A DNA stretch of 10,020 bases from Ruminococcaceae bacterium UBA1691 (lineage in GTDB: Bacteria > Bacillota > Clostridia > Oscillospirales > Acutalibacteraceae). Positions 1 to 6,921 of the stretch are shown here, piece after piece. The position numbers were made by a program, and so were the translations under genes. The stretch lies in assembly GCA_002320555.1 (NCBI GenBank), contig DCJV01000070.1, positions 1 through 10,020 of the forward strand, read 5' to 3'. Under the pieces are notes generated by a model that ran no database searches, was not told the DNA's origin, and worked only from the letters and a program-made list of their open reading frames with translations. Position 1 is the first letter of the stretch, and the number at the start of each line of letters is the position of its first letter.

Positions 1-81
1 AAATTTGTAAATTTATGTAGAAAAATTATTCTATATAGGATATAATATAAAAAAATAACATATAAAAATTAGGTTGATTGA

Positions 82-382
82 TATGATCTTATATATTCGT
101 TGCCGGAATCATTAAATACAAGAATTGGATTGAACGGAATTCAACTCTCAGAAGGACAATTACAAAGAATATCTCTACAAGATGATTGCTGCGTCATCCA
201 TCCATTTTATGGCTTGATGAGCCCAGCTGGATCAAGAAACGAAAAATATTATTTTACGCTCTATTAATGAATATCGCCTTCAAGAAAAGGCGTTGGTCGT
301 TATTTTTACGCATGACTCATTTGTCCTTCATCAAGTGGACAAAGTCTATCAAATTCAGGGAAATCGTATTGTTGCAGAATAG
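82..382 (+). pseudogene. ABC exporter ATPase domain, 3' remnant with two frameshifts
   Basis: Pieces of one ABC nucleotide-binding domain are spread over three frames. Frame 1 (about 82-180) reads IYSLPESLNTRIGLNGIQLSEGQ and LQRISL, a C-loop signature (LSEGQ at 145-159) with the LP-G-T-IG-NG lead-in typical of exporters with fused membrane domains. Frame 3 (from 186) gives LLRHPSILWLDEPS, the Walker B segment. Frame 2 (from about 227) gives LDQETKNIILRSINEY, then VVIFTHDSF with the H-loop histidine, ending IQGNRIVAE and TAG at 380-382. Joined, these make a continuous C-terminal half of an ABC ATPase. Walker A and the membrane domain are absent upstream, where the DNA is AT-rich and full of stops. 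The gene therefore cannot make a working transporter. Family resemblance suggests export of a peptide or drug, and the adjacent SdpI-like gene fits a bacteriocin context (inference). Sequencing error could explain one frameshift, but not the missing 5' half. Confidence 0.85.
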
Positions 383-408
383 ATACTCATTTTTAGGAGG
401 TCTTAGTT

Positions 409-1059
409 ATGAAAAATTTTCGTAAAATTCTTTATCTGTGCCTATTGGTTTCTCCATTTGTCTTATCGGCATTGTTTTACTCCAAATATCCTGACCAAGT
501 CGCTGTACATTGGAATTCACAAGGAATTGCGGATAGCTTTGTCTCCAAAAATTTTGCGGCATGGGGAATCCCAGGAATATTATTGGTCATCATCATATTT
601 TTTCAGCTGTCCAGACAAAATCGTACTGGTCATGAGAGTGGCGGGAATCTGTTATTTGCAATTGGGACCTGGGGTGTTGCCATTGTTCCAGTCATTGTAC
701 AGAGTGTAATTTTATTTATGATAGGAGAAATGAACTTCAAATGGGGATTTATTATCAGTATCATTTTTGGCATTTTGATAGCAGTGATTGGTGTGTTGAT
801 TCCGAAAATGGAGGAAAAAATGTCAATTGCTTATGTAACGCCTTGGACGGCATCCGATCAGTCAAATAAAGAAGCAACCATAAAATGCGCCAGTGTGGTT
901 TGGGTTCTTTGTGGTATCGCAATTTGTCTCTCTGTTCTTTTACTTGCTTATCCTGTCATTGTTGGAACGATTGATATCTCGGTATTTGTCCTTATCATCC
1001 TATTTCCTAGACTGTATTCATTATATTATTTTAAGAAATATAGAAAAGGCAAAAGATGA
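409..1059 (+). CDS. SdpI-like integral membrane protein (DUF1648 + SdpI signature)
   Basis: A 216-residue membrane protein with about six hydrophobic segments (roughly residues 8-24, 48-67, 80-105, 109-130, 159-183 and 185-205). The DUF1648 motif is visible as P-D-Q-V-A-V-H34-W35-N36 followed by G-x-A-D. After the fourth segment comes P-K-M-E-E and then V-T-P-W146-T, which matches the PK...N...RTPWT signature of the SdpI family. The length is normal for the family. In Bacillus subtilis SdpI protects against the SDP toxin and takes part in signalling through SdpR; many homologues have no assigned role. The ATG at 409 follows a good AGGAGG (395-400) at 8 nt. The gene is intact although the upstream exporter gene is broken. 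No sdpR-like or sdpC-like gene lies in the window, so a role in immunity is inference from family alone. Confidence 0.85.
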   Translation: MKNFRKILYLCLLVSPFVLSALFYSKYPDQVAVHWNSQGIADSFVSKNFAAWGIPGILLVIIIFFQLSRQNRTGHESGGNLLFAIGTWGVAIVPVIVQSVILFMIGEMNFKWGFIISIIFGILIAVIGVLIPKMEEKMSIAYVTPWTASDQSNKEATIKCASVVWVLCGIAICLSVLLLAYPVIVGTIDISVFVLIILFPRLYSLYYFKKYRKGKR

Positions 1060-1074
1060 ATTAGTTAATATTTT

Positions 1075-1956
1075 ATGTTTGACATCTGCTTTCCACTGAA
1101 CATTTCAAGATTTGACTGTTTACAGGTGGTGTTTTTATTGTCTTCATGTGGAACTCCTTCTAAAAACAATTTATCTCTTTTCACAAAATTTAATGCAGAA
1201 ATGTTAGACGGCGGAGAAGGGAAAAAAATTGTATTGGAAACACAGTATAGCTCGAATACCACTCTTACGATGGAAGTAGGATTATTCGAAAATTTTGAAC
1301 CCGTTCCTTTTTTTGCTTTGCAAAATCATAAACTGATAGAGGATCACTTGTTTTCGCTTACTCTGGAGAACACTGGAGAAAAAATTGTAGGTTTGAAATC
1401 AGAATTCTCTTTGAAGAACTTTTCGAATCAGAGTAACCTGATGCTTTTTGTTAGATTTCCTCGCCTTGTCGAAAGCGGAAATCCATATGCCTATCATTTT
1501 TTGCGCCTGCAGGTTGGATCTGGTAACAGTAATGCATCGCAAACGCCATATGTAATGGAATCTGCTGAAAAAAATGACAATCAGGTTACGCCTGTTTATG
1601 TGAATTCAGTGAACTCTAAAGATCGTACAGTTGAGTTACATATCAATCCGGAATTGATTTTTGACGGAGATTTTCACACCCTATATAAAGAAAATAAAGA
1701 CTTTACTTTTGAGTTTATCCTGATAGGGATTCAGAGAAACCGCTTGATACCGATCAATTCTGCAAACTACTTGTTTGGCGACATGAGATTGGCGGATTGC
1801 AAAAAGATTTCCGTTCAGCTTCCTTCTATATCTGATCCCGGAATACCGATCACATTTATTTTGATTCCTTTTCCCTATTTAGATGATGCGGGAGCGTCAC
1901 GGATCGAAAAAGTCCTTTATAACTCTGTTTCACATTGCAATGTTGGCGATATCTGA
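1075..1956 (+). CDS. Unrecognised lipoprotein-like or secreted protein, start doubtful
   Basis: The open frame encodes up to 293 residues and matches no family I recognise. Residues 18-25 read VVFLLSSC, a good lipobox (L-S-S-C25-G) followed by a polar T-P-S-K-N linker, as in lipoproteins. However, the preceding stretch is a poor signal peptide: it lacks a lysine-rich N-region, contains two extra Cys and has a short hydrophobic core. No ribosome binding site precedes the ATG at 1075. The true 5' end may have been lost or replaced, so this may be a decayed gene. The mature part is mixed polar and beta-like, rich in Asn, Ser, Phe and Leu, without obvious repeats or catalytic motifs. Base composition stays AT-rich until about 1885, where the last 25 or so codons become more GC-rich; the C-terminus may also be a fusion to other DNA. 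It lies 15 nt after the SdpI-like gene. Confidence 0.5.
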   Translation: MFDICFPLNISRFDCLQVVFLLSSCGTPSKNNLSLFTKFNAEMLDGGEGKKIVLETQYSSNTTLTMEVGLFENFEPVPFFALQNHKLIEDHLFSLTLENTGEKIVGLKSEFSLKNFSNQSNLMLFVRFPRLVESGNPYAYHFLRLQVGSGNSNASQTPYVMESAEKNDNQVTPVYVNSVNSKDRTVELHINPELIFDGDFHTLYKENKDFTFEFILIGIQRNRLIPINSANYLFGDMRLADCKKISVQLPSISDPGIPITFILIPFPYLDDAGASRIEKVLYNSVSHCNVGDI

Positions 1957-1961
1957 AAAGT

Positions 1962-1979
1962 GTATAAATTTTTTTATAC
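1962..1979. repeat. Small AT-rich inverted repeat after the lipoprotein-like ORF
   Basis: GTATAAA (1962-1968) and TTTATAC (1973-1979) are perfect inverted copies around TTTT. It lies just after the stop of the lipoprotein-like ORF and just before the T-box promoter. The stem is nearly all A-T, so it is at best a weak terminator. An operator is an alternative. Confidence 0.35.
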
Positions 1980-1982
1980 CGC

Positions 1983-2011
1983 TTGACATCCGCTTTTTCC
2001 GGCGTTATAAT
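1983..2011 (+). promoter_or_regulatory. Near-ideal sigma-A promoter of the T-box operon
   Basis: TTGACA (1983-1988) and TATAAT (2006-2011) are both perfect consensus hexamers with a 17-nt spacer. Transcription should start near 2018, just upstream of the T-box leader. Such a strong constitutive promoter fits an operon whose control is exerted downstream by attenuation. Confidence 0.92.
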
Positions 2012-2017
2012 GCATCC

Positions 2018-2335
2018 AACATCGTTTATATGGTCTTCCAATTCGAAATGCATGGACAGAGACGTCTGTTATCCTCCCTGCTTTCAGAGAGCCCGTGGCT
2101 GGTGGAAACGGGCAGCAGCGGTAACAGGAATCACTCTTGAGCAGAGGTCTGAAAGCCTTCGGGCAAGTAAGCGCCTTCGTCAGGCCGCGTTAAGGCCAGG
2201 GGCTTGTTGGAGCCCTGAAGGGCGTTTCCGCCGGGCAGTTTGCCGGGAAAATGCTGAATTTGGGTGGTACCGCGGGTTTTGCTGATCAAATCCCGCCCCA
2301 AGAAGAGCTTGGGGCGGGATTTTTGATTTTTATTT
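2018..2335 (+). promoter_or_regulatory. T-box riboswitch leader, specifier probably AUC (isoleucine)
   Basis: The hallmark T-box sequence GGGTGGTACCGCGG is at 2262-2275, directly before a terminator hairpin. Its UGGU bulge (2265-2268) would pair with the ACCA end of an uncharged tRNA. Stem I features are visible: AGAGAG at 2086-2091 and an apical hairpin GCCCGT/ACGGGC (2091-2096 with 2108-2113) with a GGCTGGTGGAA loop. The 3' side of the specifier loop reads GGA-ATC-AC, giving AUC at 2130-2132 followed by A, the usual position of the specifier codon. Further hairpins such as GGCC-GCGTTA-AGGCC (about 2182) fit stems II/III. Uncharged tRNA-Ile would stabilise the antiterminator and allow transcription of the cupin regulator and acyl-CoA synthetase genes. 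The T-box call is very firm; the Ile specificity is a reading of the loop by eye, with ACU (Thr) or UCA (Ser) as less likely registers. Confidence 0.95.
2288..2330 (+). terminator. Intrinsic terminator of the T-box leader
   Basis: AAATCCCGCCCCAAG (2288-2302) pairs perfectly over 15 bp with CTTGGGGCGGGATTT (2308-2322) around an AAGAG loop, followed by TTTGATTTTT. It lies just 3' of the T-box sequence and is the conditional terminator of the riboswitch. Confidence 0.95.
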
Positions 2336-2373
2336 TCAGAGCAATTGATTTTACAGAAAGGGTGATTGTAAGA

Positions 2374-2955
2374 ATGGAACTGAAACTGACGGAGGTCGCG
2401 GAGCGCATCCGCACACTGCGGGAGATTATGGGCTTTACCACACAGGAGATGGCCGATACCGTCGGCTGCACGGAAGCGGAATACATTGCGGCGGAAAACG
2501 GCGAGACGGATTTCTCCTTCACCTTTTTGTTCAAATGCGCTGACAAGTTCGGCGTGGATATGATCGAAATTTTGACGGGCGAAAATCCGCACCTGCTCTT
2601 CTATTCCATCGTCCGCAAGGGCGAGGGCCTGCCGATCAAGCGCCGCTCCGGCTTTGATTATTACCATCTGGCCCCGTATCTCAAGGGCAAATTCTGCGAG
2701 CCGTTCCTCGTCACCGCGCCTTACAAGGAGGAGGAGCAGGAGAAGCCGATTGAGCTCTCTACCCACGAGGGGCAGGAGTTCGATTTCATTCTCAAGGGTT
2801 CGCTCAAGGCACAGTTTGAAAACCACACGGAAATCCTCCATGAGGGCGACAGCGTCATCTATGATTCCTCCCACGGCCACGGCATGATCGCAACCGGCGG
2901 CGAGGACTGCCTGTTCCTTGCGATTATCCTCAAGGTGCAGGACGAAAAGAAATAA
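2374..2955 (+). CDS. XRE-family regulator with C-terminal cupin domain
   Basis: A 193-residue soluble protein. Residues 5-68 form a helix-turn-helix of the XRE/Cro type (VAERIRTLREIMGFTTQEMA, then a turn and an AAENGE segment). Residues 115-190 form a cupin barrel, with H-E-G-Q-E-F-D-F-I-L-K-G as motif 1 and G-D-S-V-I-Y-D-S-S-H-G-H as motif 2. In this family the cupin usually senses a small ligand. The frame is open further upstream, but that part lies inside the T-box leader and terminator, so the start is the ATG at 2374, with AAGGG (2358-2362) 11 nt before it. The gene is first in a two-gene operon, 36 nt before the acyl-CoA synthetase gene. A likely role is to modulate that ligase gene or related acyl-CoA genes in response to an acid or acyl-CoA (inference). 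HTH-cupin proteins next to AMP-forming acyl-CoA ligases are a familiar arrangement in Clostridia. Confidence 0.9.
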   Translation: MELKLTEVAERIRTLREIMGFTTQEMADTVGCTEAEYIAAENGETDFSFTFLFKCADKFGVDMIEILTGENPHLLFYSIVRKGEGLPIKRRSGFDYYHLAPYLKGKFCEPFLVTAPYKEEEQEKPIELSTHEGQEFDFILKGSLKAQFENHTEILHEGDSVIYDSSHGHGMIATGGEDCLFLAIILKVQDEKK

Positions 2956-2991
2956 CGCAATCATTTTATCTTTGAAACGGAGGAGTTTCCC

Positions 2992-4647
<1,656 letters not shown>

Positions 4648-4675
4648 AATAAAGACGGTATAGCCAGCAGAAAAT

Positions 4676-4730
4676 GACGCAGACAGGATTTTTTTCGATT
4701 TAGAGAAGAAATCCGTGCCTGCGTCGTTTT
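4676..4730 (+). terminator. Intrinsic terminator after the acyl-CoA synthetase gene
   Basis: GACGCAG (4676-4682) pairs with CTGCGTC (4719-4725). Inside that, GGATTT pairs with AAATCC, separated by small internal loops, and GTTTTGATT follows. It lies 28 nt after the stop and ends the T-box operon. Confidence 0.85.
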
Positions 4731-5135
4731 GATTAGTTATGTGATCCGGCCTGTATGTTTTAAATTTGCAAGGGAGTCTTTTGGCTTGACGGCTCTCATG
4801 CGCTTGGAAAGGCTGCATAACGTCTTGCCTCGATCAATGATATTCCATATTGAAAGGATATGCAAACTGATAGAATGCTATTGCTTGGTATAGGATTGTT
4901 TCAAATCAGTGGGCAATGTTCTATTATTGTTTACGGGGTAGGCCATAAAGAAACGTGCAAATAATGTGGACAATATTTTTCCTATTAAAACACCTGTATC
5001 TCTTTACCTGTTTTCTTTGCCTTTTTATAAATTCCCACAGAATGGGAATATTTCTTATTTAACGAGACTATTCTATCATTCCTTGGGATAAAATTAAGTA
5101 TATTCAAAATGATACTTGATAAATGGGGAATAAAG
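4731..5135. other. AT-rich intergenic stretch before the small XRE gene
   Basis: About 400 bases without a convincing gene. The only plus-strand reading frames are very short and lack ribosome binding sites; a minus-strand frame across 4985-5188 lacks any family resemblance. Composition is more AT-rich than the flanking acyl-CoA synthetase gene. The only structure I see is the two palindromes near 5031-5089. No clear promoter with both hexamers was found for the XRE gene. Confidence 0.6.
5031..5049. promoter_or_regulatory. Palindrome upstream of XRE gene, possible operator
   Basis: ATTCCCA (5031-5037) and TGGGAAT (5043-5049) are perfect 7-bp inverted copies around CAGAA. A related shorter palindrome ATTCC-TT-GGGAT lies at 5078-5089. 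Both are within about 105 nt upstream of the XRE start. Repressors of this family often bind such dyads in their own promoter, so autoregulation is plausible (inference). Confidence 0.45.
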
Positions 5136-5399
5136 ATGAAAGCAAATAAAGCCGGCGATCGGATCCGAATAGCCAGAGCAATGCACAAATTAAATCAGGA
5201 CGATTTAGTTGCCCGCCTACAACTTGAAGGAATCAACATATCCCGAAATACTATATCAAGAATTGAGGTGGGAGATCGGTACGTTACGGATTTAGAATTG
5301 TTTGCATTTGCTAAAGTGTTAAATGTTTCTGCCGCTTGGCTGTTGGAGGAAACAGACAACCCAAAAACATGGTCGCCTTCCGGTAATTCGGGGGCTTGA
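5136..5399 (+). CDS. Small XRE-family helix-turn-helix regulator
   Basis: An 87-residue protein consisting almost only of a Cro/C1-type DNA-binding domain. Residues 6-60 contain AGDRIRIARAMHKLNQDDLV, then NISRNTISRIEVGDRYV as recognition region, then LELFAFAKVLNVSAAWLLEE, the typical last helix. A start at 5109 is also open, but GGGGA (5125-5129) stands 6 nt before the ATG at 5136, and starting there begins the protein just ahead of the domain. There is no sensor domain, so it resembles phage or mobile-element type repressors and stand-alone housekeeping XRE proteins alike. It is monocistronic, in an AT-rich patch next to the 3' end of a tRNA gene, a location typical for integrated elements; no integrase was seen. 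Its targets are unknown; the palindromes upstream could be its own operators. Confidence 0.88.
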   Translation: MKANKAGDRIRIARAMHKLNQDDLVARLQLEGINISRNTISRIEVGDRYVTDLELFAFAKVLNVSAAWLLEETDNPKTWSPSGNSGA

Positions 5400-5487
5400 A
5401 CAAGCCGAAAGCATGGATACAGATTCCACCAGTTCTAAATCGAAACAAGCCCGGATAGTGTTTTTTCAGAACTTTAGAATAAAAGAA

Positions 5488-5527
5488 AAACCCCATAACC
5501 ACAAAAAACTTCATGGTTATGGGGTTT
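5488..5527. terminator. Strong bidirectional hairpin between XRE and tRNA-Val
   Basis: AAACCCCATAACCA (5488-5501) pairs perfectly over 14 bp with TGGTTATGGGGTTT (5514-5527). On the minus strand the stem is followed by TTCTTTTATT, so it should end the tRNA-Val transcript. On the plus strand it can end the XRE transcript, although the T-run there is short (TTTCTT). Confidence 0.85.
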
Positions 5528-5531
5528 CTTC

Positions 5532-5607
5532 TGGTGGACGTTAACGGACTCGAACCGCTGACCCTTCGCACGTCAAGCGAATGCTCTACCAGCTGAGCTA
5601 AACGTCC
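5532..5607 (-). tRNA. tRNA-Val (anticodon GAC)
   Basis: On the minus strand the sequence folds as a complete 76-nt tRNA. The acceptor stem is GGACGTT with AACGTCC, followed by discriminator A and an encoded CCA. The D arm is GCTCAGCTGGTAGAGC, the anticodon stem is TTCGC/GCGAA with loop TTGACGT, the variable loop is GGGTC, and the T loop is TTCGAGT. The anticodon GAC reads the valine codons GUC and GUU. It has its own promoter at 5667-5695 and is followed on its strand by a strong hairpin terminator. It lies downstream of bofA in the same direction. Confidence 0.97.
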
Positions 5608-5666
5608 GTGCCTGCATTTCCAAGTGGGAACGACTGCGTGTCCTTCCCTTCCTGAGCGCGAGATTC

Positions 5667-5695
5667 ATTATATCGGATCGCAGGAGGAAATGCAA
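5667..5695 (-). promoter_or_regulatory. Sigma-A promoter of tRNA-Val
   Basis: Read on the minus strand, TTGCAT (5690-5695) and TATAAT (5667-5672) are separated by 17 nt. Transcription would start near 5660, about 50 nt before the mature tRNA 5' end at 5607. Confidence 0.85.
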
Positions 5696-5735
5696 GCCCT
5701 TTTTCAATTTTTTTAAAAATTTTTCCTATGTTCCG

Positions 5736-6026
5736 CTACAGGACCACATTCAAAACCAGCAGAAGAATTACCCCTGCCGTGCCGCCCAGGGAGCTGATGC
5801 CGAGAGTCCACCAGTTGACGGCCAGCGTCACGCCCGTCAACGTGCCCAGAACATTGACTGCAAACAGCGCGGCGATGCCCTGCAGGACGCTCATCAGCAG
5901 GGCTTTGAACGCATGGCCGGAACGCAGCATGGCGCCCAGGATCACGAGCGCCGCTGCGATCCCGGCCGCGTAGAGAGCGACAGTCAGACCTATCCCATCG
6001 TATCCATCCTTCCGTTTGCGCCCCAT
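5736..6026 (-). CDS. bofA: BofA-family protein, pro-sigma-K processing inhibitor
   Basis: A 96-residue protein with three hydrophobic stretches (about residues 12-33, 40-62 and 66-95). The C-terminal half, with an N-x-L-G-T-L-T-G segment, then AVNWWTLGISSLGGTAGVIL and a Leu/Val-rich end, is typical of the BofA family. In Bacillus, BofA sits in the forespore outer membrane with SpoIVFA and holds the protease SpoIVFB inactive until the engulfed forespore signals, delaying sigma-K activation. The ATG at 6026 overlaps the end of yaaL by 37 nt, and no strong ribosome binding site is visible, so translational coupling is likely. The yaaL-bofA order is the same as in Bacillus subtilis. No clear terminator follows the stop, so some transcripts may run on toward tRNA-Val. 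Many Clostridia keep bofA even where the sigma-K route is altered. Confidence 0.85.
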   Translation of the reverse strand: MGRKRKDGYDGIGLTVALYAAGIAAALVILGAMLRSGHAFKALLMSVLQGIAALFAVNVLGTLTGVTLAVNWWTLGISSLGGTAGVILLLVLNVVL

Positions 6027-6286
6027 ACGGGCTTGATTGCCGTGCCGTGGACATCCCGCTCTTTTGCAATGCGCAGCAGGTACCGGTAACGGGCCTTGAG
6101 CGCTTCCAATTCATAGATAGCAGCCTCCACCAGGTCCGCGTCCTCTTCATATTCAAAGCGGGCGTATGCAGTGTCGATGCGCCGGCAGATGTCTCTGATG
6201 TCCTCGAGCAGCTTTTGCTCCGGCGTCGGCTCCGCCGGCGTTTTCCGTACCTTTTCCAAAACGGTGAGCTTGAAATTACTATCCAC
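5990..6286 (-). CDS. yaaL: DUF2508 (YaaL-like) small protein
   Basis: A 98-residue charged, helical, soluble protein. The signature is LLEDIRDICRRIDTAYARFE, then an E-E-D-A-D-L-V-E-A-A-I-Y-E-L-E-A-L segment and ARYRYLLRIAKE, matching DUF2508, whose members are mostly 70-100 residues. Its biochemical role is unknown. In Bacillus it lies between recR and bofA. Here the partner bofA follows directly with overlap, but recR is not immediately upstream. The start is GTG at 6286, preceded by GGGAGG (6297-6302) with 10 nt spacing; a nearer ATG is out of frame and stops after four codons. The last 15 or so residues look less conserved and run into the bofA start. Confidence 0.87.
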   Translation of the reverse strand: MDSNFKLTVLEKVRKTPAEPTPEQKLLEDIRDICRRIDTAYARFEYEEDADLVEAAIYELEALKARYRYLLRIAKERDVHGTAIKPVWGANGRMDTMG

Positions 6287-6369
6287 GAATCATCAGCCTC
6301 CCTGTCATATTTATGAAATATTATTGGACAAATATACCGTGTGCTAATCATATATTTTTTACATAGCGA

Positions 6370-6399
6370 TTGTTTATCTGTGTCCCGTGTGAATATACT
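6370..6399 (+). promoter_or_regulatory. Probable promoter of the small Cys-rich gene
   Basis: TTGTTT (6370-6375) and TATACT (6394-6399) are separated by 18 nt. The start of transcription would be near 6406, about 30 nt before the ATG at 6438. It is divergent from the yaaL-bofA genes. Confidence 0.6.
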
Positions 6400-6437
6400 A
6401 ACAGTGACAACAAAACGGATAAGTGGGTGATGACCGG

Positions 6438-6638
6438 ATGGAACACGGGAATACGAAGGCGCGTGAGCAATATTGCTGGGTGCTCGGGCGCAATGTTATA
6501 ATGGAAGAGCAGTTGGATGAAAACCGGAATCGGAGGCTGCGCTGTATGCATGCCGACCACTGCGCGAAGGATGGTGGATGCAAGAACCGCCTGCTGACAG
6601 GGGAAAACAGCAAGCCGCAAGCGCGGGAGATAAACTGA
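6438..6638 (+). CDS. Small Cys-rich hypothetical protein, possible metal-binding
   Basis: A 66-residue protein with no signal peptide or membrane segment. It begins acidic/basic mixed, then Y-C13-W-V-L-G-R, and later a tight cluster C36-M-H38-A-D-H41-C42-A-K-D-G-G-C48-K-N-R-L-L. Four Cys and two His in this spacing suggest a small zinc or iron-sulfur site, though I cannot name the family. The basic residues around it (NRNRRLRC, CKNRLL) would allow nucleic acid contact. The ATG at 6438 is preceded by GGGTGA (6426-6431) with 6 nt spacing; an in-frame GTG at 6423 has no such site. A plausible promoter lies directly upstream. It stands alone between the divergent yaaL gene and the glycosidase gene. 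Real coding is supported by the promoter, binding site and protein-like sequence, not by homology. Confidence 0.65.
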   Translation: MEHGNTKAREQYCWVLGRNVIMEEQLDENRNRRLRCMHADHCAKDGGCKNRLLTGENSKPQAREIN

Positions 6639-6781
6639 TTTTGGCATCTGTTGAAAATTATGTGCAATGAGATTGCTGCAGAGTATGTGAATAGACCAGT
6701 CGAGAAAAGCGTGGCTTAAGCCTGCCAAGAAGCAAAGTGCGGTGCTGTCATGGATGGCTCGCAAATCGTTTTCTCAGGGGT
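6639..6781 (+). other. 3' stretch of unknown role before a strong terminator
   Basis: About 140 nt between the small Cys-rich gene and its likely terminator, unusually long for a 3' end. It contains a small hairpin GCAAT-GAG-ATTGC (6664-6676) and a perfect 10-nt palindrome GGCTTAAGCC (6713-6722). I find no supported ORF or separate promoter. It is either a long 3' UTR or could release a small RNA. Confidence 0.4.
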
Positions 6782-6825
6782 GCGCTGCAAAATGTGTGTG
6801 TTGGCATTTTGCAGCGCGCCTTTTT
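6782..6825 (+). terminator. Very strong intrinsic terminator
   Basis: GCGCTGCAAAATG (6782-6794) pairs perfectly over 13 bp with CATTTTGCAGCGC (6805-6817) around a 10-nt loop, followed by GCCTTTTT. It insulates the small-gene transcript from the glycosidase gene, whose promoter begins just 3 nt later. Confidence 0.95.
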
Positions 6826-6827
6826 CC

Positions 6828-6856
6828 TTGCAAACAGCGGGTGTCTTTGCTACAAT
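6828..6856 (+). promoter_or_regulatory. Sigma-A promoter of the GH36-like gene
   Basis: TTGCAA (6828-6833) and TACAAT (6851-6856) are 17 nt apart. Transcription should begin near 6863, which lies after the ATG at 6859 and so rules that start out in favour of the ATG at 6922. No obvious cre-like or operator palindrome was noticed around it. Confidence 0.8.
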
Positions 6857-6921
6857 AGGTGCGACCCGGCACAGGTACGTATTTTTGTTTGTATCAAGTA
6901 TCATGCAGAAAGGTGTTTACC

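Noticed and set aside
1..81. AT-rich stretch with TATAAT-like sequence near 43
   Set aside because: No -35 element at a suitable distance, and stops in all useful frames; treated as decayed DNA.
2251..2373. Upstream start extending the cupin regulator by 41 residues
   Set aside because: The extension is translated from the T-box sequence and its terminator hairpin; the ATG at 2374 has a binding site and starts at the HTH domain.
5532..5555. tRNA 3' end as an attachment core with a second copy
   Set aside because: No convincing second copy of the tRNA 3' end was found by eye in the window; the GGTGGAAACGGG in the T-box is a stem I feature, not a repeat.
6308..6337. SigmaE-like promoter for yaaL-bofA (GTATATT, 15 nt, CATAAATA on the minus strand)
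   Set aside because: The -10 match is partial, and the implied start near 6301 would fall inside the yaaL ribosome binding site.
6859..6921. Upstream ATG extending the glycosidase by 21 residues
   Set aside because: It lies before the predicted transcription start near 6863, lacks a binding site and encodes an unlikely N-terminus.
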